NCBI GenBank assembly: GCA_021821235.1
Contig: JAKACS010000009.1
Coordinates: 1 to 15,346, forward strand
Length of the DNA: 15,346 nt
Source: Bacillota bacterium
Lineage (GTDB): Bacteria > Bacillota > Bacilli > Bacillales_B > DSM-18226
Direction: 5' to 3'
Part shown: in pieces, positions 1 to 8,247 of the stretch
How positions within the stretch are numbered: position 1 is the first letter of the stretch
How the letters are laid out: every line of letters starts with the position of its first letter
Position numbers and translations under genes: made by a program
Notes under the pieces: model-generated
What the model was told of the DNA's origin: nothing
The model's database searches: none
The model's input: the letters and a program-made list of their open reading frames with translations, nothing else

Positions 1-1
1 G

Positions 2-460
2 ACAACCGATGAAATTTTTTCAACACTTGACTTGGCAATGATTGATTTGCAAAATGCTTCGGCTAAATTTCTGAAAATTGGCTCAACACCAAGCTTTATT
101 AAGCGAGGTGACCGGGTTATGAAAATTCAAGCCAGTAATTTACCGATGGGGATTTTGCAGGAATTTGAAGTCGACGTTGTCAGCCAGCAATTAAAAGCTG
201 GAGATCTTTTAATAATGATGAGTGATGGCGTTTTTGAAGGACCCAAACACGTAGAAAACTATGAATTATGGATGAAGCGGAAAATTAAAGAGTTGGAAAC
301 AGATGACCCACAAGAAGTAGCAGACTTAATTATGGAGGAGGTCATTCGCTCAAGATCCGGTTTAATTGGAGATGATATGACGGTTACAGTCGCAAAAATT
401 AAACATAACACGCCAAAGTGGGCATCCATCCCTGTGCAAAAAATGAAACGCAGGGCATAA
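2..460 (+). CDS. spoIIE: SpoIIE C-terminal fragment (stage II sporulation PP2C phosphatase)
   Basis: The gene is cut by the left window edge: the frame is open from base 2, and only the last 152 residues are present of a protein that is about 830 residues in B. subtilis. The visible part is the distal PP2C-type phosphatase domain. It shows the STPSFIKRGD segment, an aspartate motif LLIMMSDGVFEGP, and the terminal metal-binding aspartates in GDDMTVTVAK. The tail KWASIP is also typical of SpoIIE. In the family, SpoIIE sits at the polar septum through an N-terminal membrane region and dephosphorylates SpoIIAA. This releases sigma-F in the forespore. Those N-terminal membrane segments lie upstream of the window. 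The first internal ATG (base 38) is not a real start, since homology continues to the edge. Identification is by motif and remembered sequence similarity and is very secure. Confidence 0.96.
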   Translation, partial: TTDEIFSTLDLAMIDLQNASAKFLKIGSTPSFIKRGDRVMKIQASNLPMGILQEFEVDVVSQQLKAGDLLIMMSDGVFEGPKHVENYELWMKRKIKELETDDPQEVADLIMEEVIRSRSGLIGDDMTVTVAKIKHNTPKWASIPVQKMKRRA

Positions 461-529
461 ATCCGGATTCGCCCGGTTGGTATGTATAAATCTCTCCCCG
501 CGCGTCGACAATGGTAACAAAACGTATAC

Positions 530-538
530 GGAGGAGAG
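530..538 (+). promoter_or_regulatory. Ribosome binding site deciding the yabS start
   Basis: GGAGGAGAG lies 5 nt upstream of the ATG at 544. The earlier in-frame ATG at 511 has no purine-rich site before it and would add 11 basic residues that lie across this Shine-Dalgarno sequence. The start at 544 is therefore preferred. Confidence 0.8.
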
Positions 539-543
539 AACCG

Positions 544-1281
544 ATGAGTACAGGGAAAATAAGGCAAATTTTGTTGATTACAGATGGGTGTTCCAATCAA
601 GGAGAAGACCCGGTTGCGATGTCTGCACTTGCAAAGGAAGAAGGCATTACCGTAAATGTAATAGGTGTGATGGATCAAGATATTATTGATGAAAAAGGAA
701 TGAAGGAAATTGATAGCATTGCCATGTCAGGGGGAGGCGTAAGTCAAATCGTCTATGCCAAGCAACTGTCACAGACAGTGCAAATGGTGACAAGACAAGC
801 AATGACACAAACCATTCAGGGAATTGTGAACAAGGAATTGCAGCAAATACTAGGGCGCAACCAGACGATGGAAGACCTCCCACCGGAAAAAAGGGGCGAA
901 GTCATGGAGGTAGTCGATGAGATAGGTGAAACCGCAGAGTTGGAAGTACTTGTATTGGTTGATACAAGCGCTAGCATGAAGCAAAAACTCCCAACAGTTA
1001 AAGAGGCCATTTTGGATTTATCGATCAGTCTCAACTCGCGAACGGGGAATAATTCGTTTTCCGTCTATGTATTTCCCGGGAAAAAGACTGAAGTGGAAAT
1101 GCTATTGGGCTGGACGCCAAAGTTAACGTCGCTATCAACTGTTTTTTCGCAATTAACTCCAGGCGGCATCACGCCGACAGGGCCTGCCCTGCGCGCTGCT
1201 TTAAGCGCCTTCCAGCAAAAACGTTCGTTAAGGAGTCTGCTTTCTCGTGATGATGAATCATACTTTGAAGAATCGATTTAG
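544..1281 (+). CDS. yabS: YabS, vWA/MIDAS-type protein with permuted domain order
   Basis: This is a 245-residue soluble protein with no signal peptide or membrane segment, recognised as the YabS family found after spoIIE in Bacillus. Its molecular function is not established. Residues 7-43 read as the late part of a von Willebrand A fold: strand ILLITDG, a helix, then strand TVNVIGVM. A SGGGVSQIV segment and a helix follow. A charged linker covers about 90-130. Residues 133-146 then read as the first vWA strand with the MIDAS motif DTSAS (140-144). The threonine loop TPGGITPTGPAL (205-216) comes last. All three metal-site motifs are present, but in the order Asp, DxSxS, Thr instead of DxSxS, Thr, Asp. 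The start at 544 rests on the strong RBS; a start at 511 is possible but less likely. The 3' end overlaps yabT by 35 bp, which suggests coupled translation and a joint role, probably during sporulation given the neighbourhood. Confidence 0.9.
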   Translation: MSTGKIRQILLITDGCSNQGEDPVAMSALAKEEGITVNVIGVMDQDIIDEKGMKEIDSIAMSGGGVSQIVYAKQLSQTVQMVTRQAMTQTIQGIVNKELQQILGRNQTMEDLPPEKRGEVMEVVDEIGETAELEVLVLVDTSASMKQKLPTVKEAILDLSISLNSRTGNNSFSVYVFPGKKTEVEMLLGWTPKLTSLSTVFSQLTPGGITPTGPALRAALSAFQQKRSLRSLLSRDDESYFEESI

Positions 1282-2251
1282 AATCCAGCCGGGAACAGTT
1301 ATTGAGGGAAAGTGGCATAAGAATCAATATACGATTTTAAAAGAATTGGGCAATGGCGCGAACGGAATTGTCTATTTAGCACGACATCAAAATCGCCATA
1401 TTGCCTTAAAAATAAGTGAAAATGGCATGTCCATTACTTCCGAGGTGAATGTGTTAAAATCCTTTGCAAAGGTCCAAGGGTCAACCCTCGGGCCTTCTTT
1501 AATAGATGTCGATGACTGGAAAAGCAGACAGGGAATCGTTTCCTTTTATGCGATGGAATATATTTTGGGTGCAGATTTTTTATCTTTTATAGAGAAAAAT
1601 GGAAAAGAGTGGACGGTCGTGCTAGTCATTCAATTATTGAATGACCTGGAACGATTGCATAGGGGCGGCTGGGTTTTTGGCGACCTAAAGCCTGAAAATT
1701 TGATTGTAACGGGTCCTCCGACTCGGATCAGGTGTATTGATGTCGGCGGGACAACCATTAGGGGGCGGGCAATTAAAGAGTTTACCGAGTTTTATGACCG
1801 GGGGTACTGGGGGCTTGGTTCAAGAAAAGCAGATCCAGCCTACGATTTATTTGCAGTTGGAATGGTGCTGATCAATTCAGCCTACCCAAAACGCTTTCAC
1901 AAGCAGGCTGGGGGAATGCCACAATTAATTGAAGCAATCCGGCAAAAACCGGAGCTTCGCCGTCTGGAGCCAGTTCTTCTAAAAGCACTTCAAGGCCAAT
2001 ATGCGAGTGCAAAGGAGATGCGGCAGGATTTGATATCGAGCGCTACGGAATCCTCACAACCGGTAAAAAGGAAAGACCCAGAGCCGTTTCAGAAGCCTGA
2101 ACCAAAAAAAACTGTCCCGATAAATGGCAGACTTCGGTCAGACCGATACGCTAAGAAAAAGAAGAAAAAAGGCGGTTTAATTGAGACATTACTAATACTT
2201 GCAACAATGGGGATCTTCTATTTCCTGTATATCTCAGGAAAAATATTTTAA
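1247..2251 (+). CDS. yabT: YabT, membrane-anchored Hanks-type serine/threonine kinase
   Basis: This 334-residue protein kinase has one C-terminal membrane span and no extracellular sensor domain. Visible motifs are the glycine loop GNGANGIVYLA (35-45), ATP-anchoring Lys55 in ALK, the catalytic loop GDLKPEN (145-151) with Asp146, and IDVGG (164-168) in place of the usual DFG. A Lys/Arg/Pro-rich stretch (about 273-309) precedes a hydrophobic helix at 311-330. B. subtilis YabT is known to be expressed in sporulation, to be stimulated by DNA binding and to phosphorylate RecA and AbrB. The basic juxtamembrane stretch here fits DNA binding, but that is inference. GTG 1247, ATG 1250 and ATG 1253 are all possible starts behind AAGGAG at 1230-1235; one of the ATGs may be used. 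The gene overlaps the end of yabS. A T-rich tract follows it, without a convincing terminator. Confidence 0.94.
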   Translation: MMMNHTLKNRFRIQPGTVIEGKWHKNQYTILKELGNGANGIVYLARHQNRHIALKISENGMSITSEVNVLKSFAKVQGSTLGPSLIDVDDWKSRQGIVSFYAMEYILGADFLSFIEKNGKEWTVVLVIQLLNDLERLHRGGWVFGDLKPENLIVTGPPTRIRCIDVGGTTIRGRAIKEFTEFYDRGYWGLGSRKADPAYDLFAVGMVLINSAYPKRFHKQAGGMPQLIEAIRQKPELRRLEPVLLKALQGQYASAKEMRQDLISSATESSQPVKRKDPEPFQKPEPKKTVPINGRLRSDRYAKKKKKKGGLIETLLILATMGIFYFLYISGKIF

Positions 2252-2359
2252 AATCTTTTTCTTTTTTTGAAACTATTATCTGCCATAATCGTAAATTACA
2301 ATAGGAATCGCTGGATTCGAATCTGTTACAGTAAATTGTTACTTTAAGGAAGTATGCAA

Positions 2360-3760
2360 ATGTTAGAAATGAAAGTAGAAGCTTTTCTTGAACGGCATTC
2401 CTTTAAGCTTGAAAATAAACGGATCGTTGTCGGAGTATCCGGTGGTCCGGATTCTTTGGCATTGCTGCATTACTTGTTGGAGAGGAAAGAAAAAAGAAAT
2501 CTTTTTCTTGTTGTTGCCCATATTGACCATATGTTTCGCGGGGAAGAATCTTTTGAAGATGCGGTGTTTGTAAAAGACTTTTGTTCCGCCTTTTCGATCC
2601 CGTTTGAAATGACCCAGGTTGATGTCCACGATCTGATGGTGCGAACGGGAAAAAGTGCAGAAACGGCAGCAAGAGAAGTTCGCTATGACTTTTTTGCAAA
2701 AGTGATGAAGGAATATCAATGTTCCTACCTTGCACTTGCTCACCATGGGGATGATCAAATTGAAACAATTTTGATGCGGCTGACGAGAGGGAGCACAGGA
2801 AAGGCAAGGGCGGGCATTCCCTTTCAGCGCCCGTTTGCTTCTGGGTCGATCTTTCGCCCATTTTTAAATGTAACAAAGGATGATATTACCCATTATTGTG
2901 AAGAAAAGGATCTAGTGCCTCGAATCGATCCAAGCAATATGGAAAACGTCTATACAAGAAATCGCTTTCGAACAAACTGTCTGCCGTTTTTAAAAGAAGA
3001 GAATCGGCAAGTTCATGAGCATTTTCAGCGGTTTAGCGAAGAAATGCAAAGCGATGAAGACTTTCTCCAAGAATTAACGGCAGAACAAATGAATAAAGTA
3101 ATGACAACAAGGGATAATGACCATATTACCATTGATAGAAAAACATTTCTTGAAATACCTTTACCTTTACAAAGGAGAGGGATTCAACTAATATTAAACT
3201 ATCTTTACAAAAAAAGGCCTTCATCTCTTTCGGCAATCCATATAGACCAGGTTTTGGGATTAATAAGAAACGATCACCCATCGGGAAAATTGGATTTTCC
3301 TGACGGGCTAAAAGTGATTCGTTCCTATCGTTCCTGCCATTTTCAATTTGAACTCTTGCACGATCAGCCTTATCGGTATGAAATGAAAGAGCCGGGGACG
3401 TATCCGTTACCAGGGGTTGGCGAATTAACAATGGGATATATTGAGATGACAGAAGGTGGCTATCACCATAGCCACTGCGCTGCGCTGTTTCAAGTCGATA
3501 ACATTCATCTTCCATTGATAGTCCGAACAAGGCAAGCGGGAGATCGGATGTCGCTGAAAGGAACAGCGGGGACGAAGAAATTAAAGGATATTTTTATTGA
3601 CCGCAAAATTCCAATCCAGGAAAGAGACCGCTGGCCGGTAATAACGGATCGTGAGGGAGAAATCCTTTGGCTGCCCGGCTTGAAAAAATCAGCGTTTGAG
3701 GGGATTGGCGGTTCTGCAGGGCGCTTTATTCAACTTACATACAGCAGGAATGATTTCTAG
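2360..3760 (+). CDS. tilS: tRNA(Ile)-lysidine synthetase
   Basis: TilS ligates lysine to C34 of the CAU-anticodon tRNA-Ile, turning a methionine-like anticodon into one that reads AUA; the enzyme is essential. The N-terminal PP-loop ATPase domain shows SGGPDS at residues 27-32, followed by the HIDHMFRGEES and AHHGDDQIETILMRL motifs. TRNRFR (about 197-202), an LQRRGIQLILNYLY helix and a C-terminal TilS domain ending near DRWPVI follow. At about 466 residues the length is normal. ATG 2360 is preferred over ATG 2354 because AAGGA at 2346-2350 is 9 nt from the former but only 3 nt from the latter. Only 14 bp separate its stop from hpt, so the two are co-transcribed. In B. subtilis the TilS and HprT proteins have been reported to form a complex that activates ftsH, the next gene. 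Confidence 0.96.
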   Translation: MLEMKVEAFLERHSFKLENKRIVVGVSGGPDSLALLHYLLERKEKRNLFLVVAHIDHMFRGEESFEDAVFVKDFCSAFSIPFEMTQVDVHDLMVRTGKSAETAAREVRYDFFAKVMKEYQCSYLALAHHGDDQIETILMRLTRGSTGKARAGIPFQRPFASGSIFRPFLNVTKDDITHYCEEKDLVPRIDPSNMENVYTRNRFRTNCLPFLKEENRQVHEHFQRFSEEMQSDEDFLQELTAEQMNKVMTTRDNDHITIDRKTFLEIPLPLQRRGIQLILNYLYKKRPSSLSAIHIDQVLGLIRNDHPSGKLDFPDGLKVIRSYRSCHFQFELLHDQPYRYEMKEPGTYPLPGVGELTMGYIEMTEGGYHHSHCAALFQVDNIHLPLIVRTRQAGDRMSLKGTAGTKKLKDIFIDRKIPIQERDRWPVITDREGEILWLPGLKKSAFEGIGGSAGRFIQLTYSRNDF

Positions 3761-3774
3761 GGGGCATTTTTTAG

Positions 3775-4320
3775 ATGAAACAGGATATCGAAAAGGTGTT
3801 AGTATCGGAAGAAGAGATTCAAGAAAAGATTAGGCAGCTAGCAGCAGAGCTGACAGAAGAGTATAAAGACCGCTTTCCGTTGGCAGTTGGGGTGCTAAAA
3901 GGCGCAATGCCCTTTATGGCTGACCTCTTGAAACGGATGGATTGTTATCTGGAAATGGACTTTATGGATGTTTCCAGCTACGGAAACTCAACCGTTTCTT
4001 CCGGTGAAGTCAAAATATTAAAGGATTTGGATACTTCTGTTGAGGGAAGAGATATCCTGATCATTGAAGATATCATTGATAGCGGTTTAACGTTAAGTTA
4101 TCTTGTTGATTTGTTCCGTTATCGGAAAGCAAAATCCATTAAGATTGTGACATTGCTTGACAAACCGGCAGGGAGAAAAAGCTCCATTCAAGCGGATTAT
4201 GTCGGGTTTGAGGTGCCAGATGAGTTTGTTGTTGGCTACGGACTCGATTTCGCAGAGAAATACCGCAATCTTCCATATATAGGTATTTTAAAACCAGCTG
4301 TATATCGCAATAACGATTAA
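3775..4320 (+). CDS. hpt: Hypoxanthine(-guanine) phosphoribosyltransferase
   Basis: This cytoplasmic purine-salvage enzyme of 181 residues joins hypoxanthine or guanine to PRPP to make IMP or GMP. The diagnostic PRPP-binding motif [12 protein letters not shown] is at 96-107, with acidic Glu98 and Asp99 in the usual place. The VLKGA loop lies at 40-44, the flexible-loop region [11 protein letters not shown] at about 67-77, and the base-contacting LLDKPAGR at 127-134. The start at ATG 3775 has AGGGGG at 3759-3764 upstream. It follows tilS with a 14-bp gap and is separated from ftsH by 129 bp carrying a promoter candidate. The pairing with tilS is conserved across Firmicutes. B. subtilis calls the gene hprT. 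Confidence 0.96.
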   Translation: MKQDIEKVLVSEEEIQEKIRQLAAELTEEYKDRFPLAVGVLKGAMPFMADLLKRMDCYLEMDFMDVSSYGNSTVSSGEVKILKDLDTSVEGRDILIIEDIIDSGLTLSYLVDLFRYRKAKSIKIVTLLDKPAGRKSSIQADYVGFEVPDEFVVGYGLDFAEKYRNLPYIGILKPAVYRNND

Positions 4321-4384
4321 GCCAACTATAAAAAGAGGAACCTTTTTAAACAACTTAACAGGCTTGATAAGCAAGTGCAATTCC

Positions 4385-4414
4385 TTGTATTGGCATGATT
4401 TTCTATGATAGTAT
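4385..4414 (+). promoter_or_regulatory. Candidate sigma-A promoter for ftsH
   Basis: A -35-like TTGTAT (4385-4390) is followed after 18 bp by TAGTAT (4409-4414). The -10 is preceded by TGa (4406-4408), an extended -10 signature. The predicted start is about 30 bp upstream of ftsH. The assignment is by consensus only. Confidence 0.5.
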
Positions 4415-4449
4415 GTAGTATAGTTTTTTACCGTGGGAGGAGGTAAGGG

Positions 4450-6408
4450 ATGAATCGGATTTTCCGTAACACCATCTTTTATTTATTAATATTTCTGGTC
4501 ATTATTGGCGTAGTGAGCTTTTTTAATGGAAGCAATGAACCAACGGATCGTCTCACTTATGATCAATTTGTATCTTCTTTGGAGAAAGGTGACGTCAAAT
4601 CATTTTCAATGCAGCCTGATCGGGGCGTGTATGAAGTCCGTGGTCAATTTAAAGACAAAGGAAAGAATTTCTTAACGTATATTCCAAACAGCGATAAGAT
4701 TCAGGAACGAATTGATAAAGCTGCAGCAACAGCAAAAGTCGATGTGATGCCTGCAAAAGAAACAAGCGGCTGGGTAACGTTCTTTACGTCGATCATTCCA
4801 TTTGTGATCATCTTTATTCTGTTCTTCTTCCTGTTGAATCAGGCGCAGGGCGGCGGAAGCCGGGTGATGAACTTTGGCAAAAGCAAGGCGAAGCTCTACA
4901 ATGATGAAAAGAAAAAAGTGCGGTTCAGAGATGTAGCTGGTGCAGATGAAGAAAAGCAAGAATTAGTTGAGGTTGTTGAATTCTTAAAAGATCCGCGTAA
5001 ATTTGCGGAATTGGGAGCACGAATTCCTAAGGGCGTACTCTTAGTTGGACCTCCAGGAACAGGTAAAACGCTGCTCGCTCGTGCGGTTGCAGGGGAAGCG
5101 GGAGTACCGTTCTTCTCCATAAGCGGATCCGACTTCGTTGAAATGTTCGTCGGTGTCGGGGCTTCCCGGGTGCGCGACTTATTTGAAACAGCGAAGAAAA
5201 ATGCTCCGTGTATTATTTTTATCGATGAGATTGATGCTGTCGGCCGCCAGCGCGGTGCTGGTCTAGGCGGCGGGCATGATGAACGCGAACAAACATTAAA
5301 CCAATTGCTTGTTGAAATGGATGGATTTGGTGCAAACGAGGGCATTATCATTATCGCTGCAACGAACCGTCCGGATATCCTCGACCCAGCATTATTGCGT
5401 CCAGGGCGTTTTGACCGGCAAATCACCGTTGACCGTCCGGATGTAAACGGGCGTGAAGCAGTGCTGAAAGTTCACGCGCGCAATAAGCCGCTGGATGATC
5501 TAGTGAACCTGAAAAGTATTGCCCAGCGGACACCTGGCTTCTCGGGTGCTGACTTGGAAAACTTGTTAAATGAAGCTGCTTTGGTCGCAGCACGTTCCAA
5601 TAAGAAAAAGATTGATATGGAAGATATTGATGAAGCGACAGACCGGGTCATTGCCGGTCCTGCAAAGAAAAGCCGAGTCATTTCCGAAAAAGAACGGAAG
5701 ATTGTTGCTTTTCACGAGGGCGGTCATACCGTAATCGGCCTTGTCCTTGATGAGGCGGATATGGTTCATAAGGTGACAATTGTACCGCGCGGACAGGCAG
5801 GCGGCTACGCCGTTATGCTTCCGAAAGAAGACCGTTACTTCATGACAAAACCTGAATTGTTAGATAAAATTACGGGTCTTTTAGGCGGCCGTGTTGCCGA
5901 AGAAATTGTCTTTGGAGAGGTAAGCACAGGTGCGCATAATGACTTCCAGCGTGCCACTGGCATTGCCCGGAAAATGGTAACGGAATTTGGAATGAGCGAT
6001 AAACTTGGACCGTTGCAATTCGGTCAAGCGCAAGGTCAGGTATTTCTTGGTCGTGATATAAATAATGAGCAAAATTATTCCGATGCAATTGCGTATGAAA
6101 TTGACCTTGAAGTTCAGCGAATTATTAAGGAATGTTATGCAAGAGCGAAGGAAATTTTGACTGAAAATCGTGAAAAGCTTAATTTGATTGCGACAACTCT
6201 TCTTGAAGTTGAAACCCTTGATGCTGAGCAAATAAAATCCTTGATTGAAACTGGGCAGCTTCCTGTGCGGACTTCAAGCGATGTATTGGCCAAAAAAGCA
6301 GAAGATGTAAAAGTAAATATTAATGGAAAAAAAGAAGATGAGCCTAAAGCAGATCTTGCGAAACCAGATTTGCATGATGATTCATCTGATGAAAAACCAA
6401 TTTTATAA
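4450..6408 (+). CDS. ftsH: FtsH, membrane-bound ATP-dependent zinc metalloprotease
   Basis: FtsH is a hexameric AAA+ protease that extracts and degrades membrane and short-lived cytosolic proteins; in B. subtilis it also affects sporulation and stress responses. The 652 residues show TM1 at about 7-26, an outside segment, and TM2 at about 111-131. The AAA module has Walker A GPPGTGKT (200-207), pore-loop [10 protein letters not shown] (233-242), Walker B IIFIDE (255-260) and the second region of homology ending LLRPGRFDR (315-323). The zinc motif HEGGH is at 422-426, with the third ligand probably Asp498 in AHNDFQRA. The C-terminal 50 residues are charged and low in complexity, as usual. GGGAGGAGG lies just before ATG 4450. 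It has its own promoter candidate and a strong terminator after it, so it can be a single-gene unit. Confidence 0.98.
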   Translation: MNRIFRNTIFYLLIFLVIIGVVSFFNGSNEPTDRLTYDQFVSSLEKGDVKSFSMQPDRGVYEVRGQFKDKGKNFLTYIPNSDKIQERIDKAAATAKVDVMPAKETSGWVTFFTSIIPFVIIFILFFFLLNQAQGGGSRVMNFGKSKAKLYNDEKKKVRFRDVAGADEEKQELVEVVEFLKDPRKFAELGARIPKGVLLVGPPGTGKTLLARAVAGEAGVPFFSISGSDFVEMFVGVGASRVRDLFETAKKNAPCIIFIDEIDAVGRQRGAGLGGGHDEREQTLNQLLVEMDGFGANEGIIIIAATNRPDILDPALLRPGRFDRQITVDRPDVNGREAVLKVHARNKPLDDLVNLKSIAQRTPGFSGADLENLLNEAALVAARSNKKKIDMEDIDEATDRVIAGPAKKSRVISEKERKIVAFHEGGHTVIGLVLDEADMVHKVTIVPRGQAGGYAVMLPKEDRYFMTKPELLDKITGLLGGRVAEEIVFGEVSTGAHNDFQRATGIARKMVTEFGMSDKLGPLQFGQAQGQVFLGRDINNEQNYSDAIAYEIDLEVQRIIKECYARAKEILTENREKLNLIATTLLEVETLDAEQIKSLIETGQLPVRTSSDVLAKKAEDVKVNINGKKEDEPKADLAKPDLHDDSSDEKPIL

Positions 6409-6442
6409 GATGAAGTCGTGTCTTTTTAAAAGATTCATCTTC

Positions 6443-6476
6443 AAAAAAGAGTGCTTCTTTTGAAGCGCTCTTTTTT
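6443..6476 (+). terminator. Rho-independent terminator after ftsH
   Basis: AAAAAAGAGTGCTTC pairs with GAAGCGCTCTTTTTT around a TTTT loop (one G-T wobble), and the 3' arm ends in a T-run. It lies 34 bp beyond the ftsH stop and just before the coaX promoter region. Confidence 0.88.
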
Positions 6477-6494
6477 CTCGAAAAAACGTTAGTA

Positions 6495-6503
6495 TGTTAT
6501 GAT
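6495..6503 (+). promoter_or_regulatory. Candidate extended -10 promoter for coaX
   Basis: TGtTATGAT is an extended -10 element about 40 bp upstream of the coaX start. No good -35 is present at the proper distance, since that position falls in the T-run of the ftsH terminator. The call is weak. Confidence 0.35.
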
Positions 6504-6544
6504 GTTTGCAGTAAAAGATAGAATTTAAATAAAGTGGTGATAAT

Positions 6545-7330
6545 GTGATCTTTGTTTTCGATGTAGGGAACACGAATATTGTCTTGGGCGTTTATAAAGG
6601 CGATGAATTGAAATATCATTGGCGGATTGAAACAAACCGGAATCGGACAGATGATGAGTATGGAATGGTTATTAAATCGTTATTTGACCACTCAGGACTT
6701 TCTTTTGCGGAAATCGATGGTATTATTATCTCTTCTGTTGTCCCGCCTATCATGTTTGCACTGGAGCGGATGTGCCAAAAGTATTTCCATATCAAACCAT
6801 TGGTAGTGGGACCTGGTGTTAAGACGGGGTTGGATATTAAGTACGAGAATCCAAGGGAGGTAGGCGCGGATCGGATTGTGAATGCCGTTGCAGCGATCCA
6901 TGAGTATGGAAGCCCGTTAATTATTGTAGACTTTGGTACGGCAACGACTTATTGTTATATAAATGAACATCGCCAATATATGGGGGGAGCAATTGCTCCG
7001 GGGATTAATATTTCAACAGAAGCGCTGTACTCAAAGGCAGCCAAACTTCCAAGGATCGAGATTACTCGTCCGGATGGTGTAATCGGTAAAAATACGGTCT
7101 CAGCTATGCAAGCGGGGATTGTGTACGGATACGTCGGCCAGGTTGAAGGAATCGTCAAGCGGATGACGGAACAAAGTGTCAAAAAACCGAGCGTGATTGC
7201 AACGGGCGGTTTAGCCGCTATGATCGCTCAGGAATCGAGTGTTATCGATATAGTCGATCCATTTTTAACGTTAAAAGGGTTGCAGTTAATCTACAAACGA
7301 AACGTGGACATGCTAAGAAAAGACAACTAG
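6545..7330 (+). CDS. coaX: Type III pantothenate kinase
   Basis: CoaX catalyses the first step of coenzyme A synthesis, pantothenate to 4'-phosphopantothenate. It belongs to the ASKHA fold and needs a monovalent cation. The 261 residues show the phosphate-binding motif DVGNTN at 6-11, the pantothenate-site motif GADR at 107-110, and the second nucleotide motif DFGTATT at 129-135. MGGAIAPG (146-153) and ATGG (219-222) follow. The start is GTG 6545, with GGTGAT at 6536-6541 as a modest RBS; the nearby ATG at 6543 is out of frame. hslO follows after 14 bp, so coaX, hslO and yacD form one transcription unit. Confidence 0.97.
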   Translation: MIFVFDVGNTNIVLGVYKGDELKYHWRIETNRNRTDDEYGMVIKSLFDHSGLSFAEIDGIIISSVVPPIMFALERMCQKYFHIKPLVVGPGVKTGLDIKYENPREVGADRIVNAVAAIHEYGSPLIIVDFGTATTYCYINEHRQYMGGAIAPGINISTEALYSKAAKLPRIEITRPDGVIGKNTVSAMQAGIVYGYVGQVEGIVKRMTEQSVKKPSVIATGGLAAMIAQESSVIDIVDPFLTLKGLQLIYKRNVDMLRKDN

Positions 7331-7344
7331 AAAGGGGCTTTTTA

Positions 7345-8223
7345 ATGAATGATTATTTGGTAAAAGCGCTTGCATTTGATGGTCAAGTTCGGGCATATGC
7401 TGTACGGACAACGGATACGGTTTCTGAAGCGCAGCGTAGACACCAAACATGGCGTACTGCATCTGCAGCATTAGGCCGTTCGATCACGGCAGGTGTAATG
7501 ATGGGAGCCATGTTAAAAGGTGATGAAAAATTAACCATTAAAATCAAGGGCGATGGGCCGCTTGGTCTTATTTTAGTTGACAGCAATGCAAAAGGGGAAG
7601 TACGCGGGTATGTAGCGAATCCAAATGTTGACTTTGAAGCGAACGAGCATGGGAAATTGGATGTGCGGCGGGCAGTCGGTACGGAAGGAACGTTGACGGT
7701 TGTTAAAGACCTTGGTCTGCGTGACTTTTTTTCTGGACAAGTACCGCTCGTTTCAGGCGAACTTGGAGAAGATTTCACTTATTACTTTGTCACTTCGGAG
7801 CAAGTGCCTTCTTCTGTTGGGGTGGGGGTTCTCGTCAATCCAGATGATTCCATTTTGGCCGCAGGCGGGTTTATTTTTCAATTAATGCCTGGAACAAAGG
7901 ATGAGACAATTACCTTTATCGAGGAAAGACTGAAAACCATTCCGCCTATTTCAAAATTGGTACAGCAAGGGTTGACACCTGAAGAAATATTGGTGCAGGT
8001 TTTTGGCAAAAACGAGGTAAAAGTACTGGAAAGACTTCCGGTTCAATTTAAATGTACTTGTTCAAAAAAGCGCTTTGCGGAGGCAATCATTGGCTTAGGT
8101 AAAGCTGAAATTGACGAGATGATTGAAGAGGACGGCATGGCGGAAGCACACTGCCATTTTTGCAATGCAAAGTACCATTTTACAAGAGAAGAACTGGAAG
8201 GATTAAAAAAAGAAGCGAAATAA
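7345..8223 (+). CDS. hslO: Hsp33, redox-switched holdase chaperone
   Basis: Hsp33 is a cytosolic chaperone that is inactive when its four cysteines hold zinc. Oxidative unfolding makes it a holdase for aggregating proteins. The 292 residues give the standard N-terminal domain, with KIKGDGPLG at about 66-74, and the C-terminal redox switch. The zinc cysteines are Cys237 and Cys239 (CTC) and Cys270 and Cys273 (CHFC), so the CXC...CXXC motif is complete. The start is ATG 7345 behind AAAGGGGC. The gene lies between coaX and yacD with short gaps. Confidence 0.97.
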   Translation: MNDYLVKALAFDGQVRAYAVRTTDTVSEAQRRHQTWRTASAALGRSITAGVMMGAMLKGDEKLTIKIKGDGPLGLILVDSNAKGEVRGYVANPNVDFEANEHGKLDVRRAVGTEGTLTVVKDLGLRDFFSGQVPLVSGELGEDFTYYFVTSEQVPSSVGVGVLVNPDDSILAAGGFIFQLMPGTKDETITFIEERLKTIPPISKLVQQGLTPEEILVQVFGKNEVKVLERLPVQFKCTCSKKRFAEAIIGLGKAEIDEMIEEDGMAEAHCHFCNAKYHFTREELEGLKKEAK

Positions 8224-8247
8224 AGCCCAGCAAGGGAGAGGTTTTGG

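Noticed and set aside
461..543. Sigma-F or sigma-G promoter before yabS
   Set aside because: GTATA at 484 and -10-like elements near 510-521 exist, but spacings of 21-24 bp are too long for these sigma factors.
477..689. ORF of 70 codons overlapping the spoIIE-yabS junction
   Set aside because: It is out of frame with yabS, whose RBS and homology are clear. The product is rich in Arg and Cys with no recognisable feature.
2236..2268. T-rich tract after yabT, as a terminator, and a promoter for tilS
   Set aside because: Only a weak all-AT stem can be drawn. TTGAAA at 2267 has no acceptable -10 at 16-18 bp, so neither claim is firm.
4330..4347. AAAAAG...CCTTTTT near-palindrome after hpt, as a terminator
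   Set aside because: The stem is nearly all A-T with a bulge and a 2-nt loop, and no T-run follows a GC-rich stem, so termination there is not supported.
4896..5426. Long antisense ORF (176 codons) opposite ftsH
   Set aside because: It is a shadow of the conserved AAA domain coding frame. Its Ser/Pro-rich translation resembles no family, and it has no RBS.
5683..5727. HEGGH instead of the HEAGH I remember from B. subtilis FtsH, as a defect
   Set aside because: Both fit the HEXXH zinc-protease motif. The change is conservative and all ligands are kept, so it carries no functional message.
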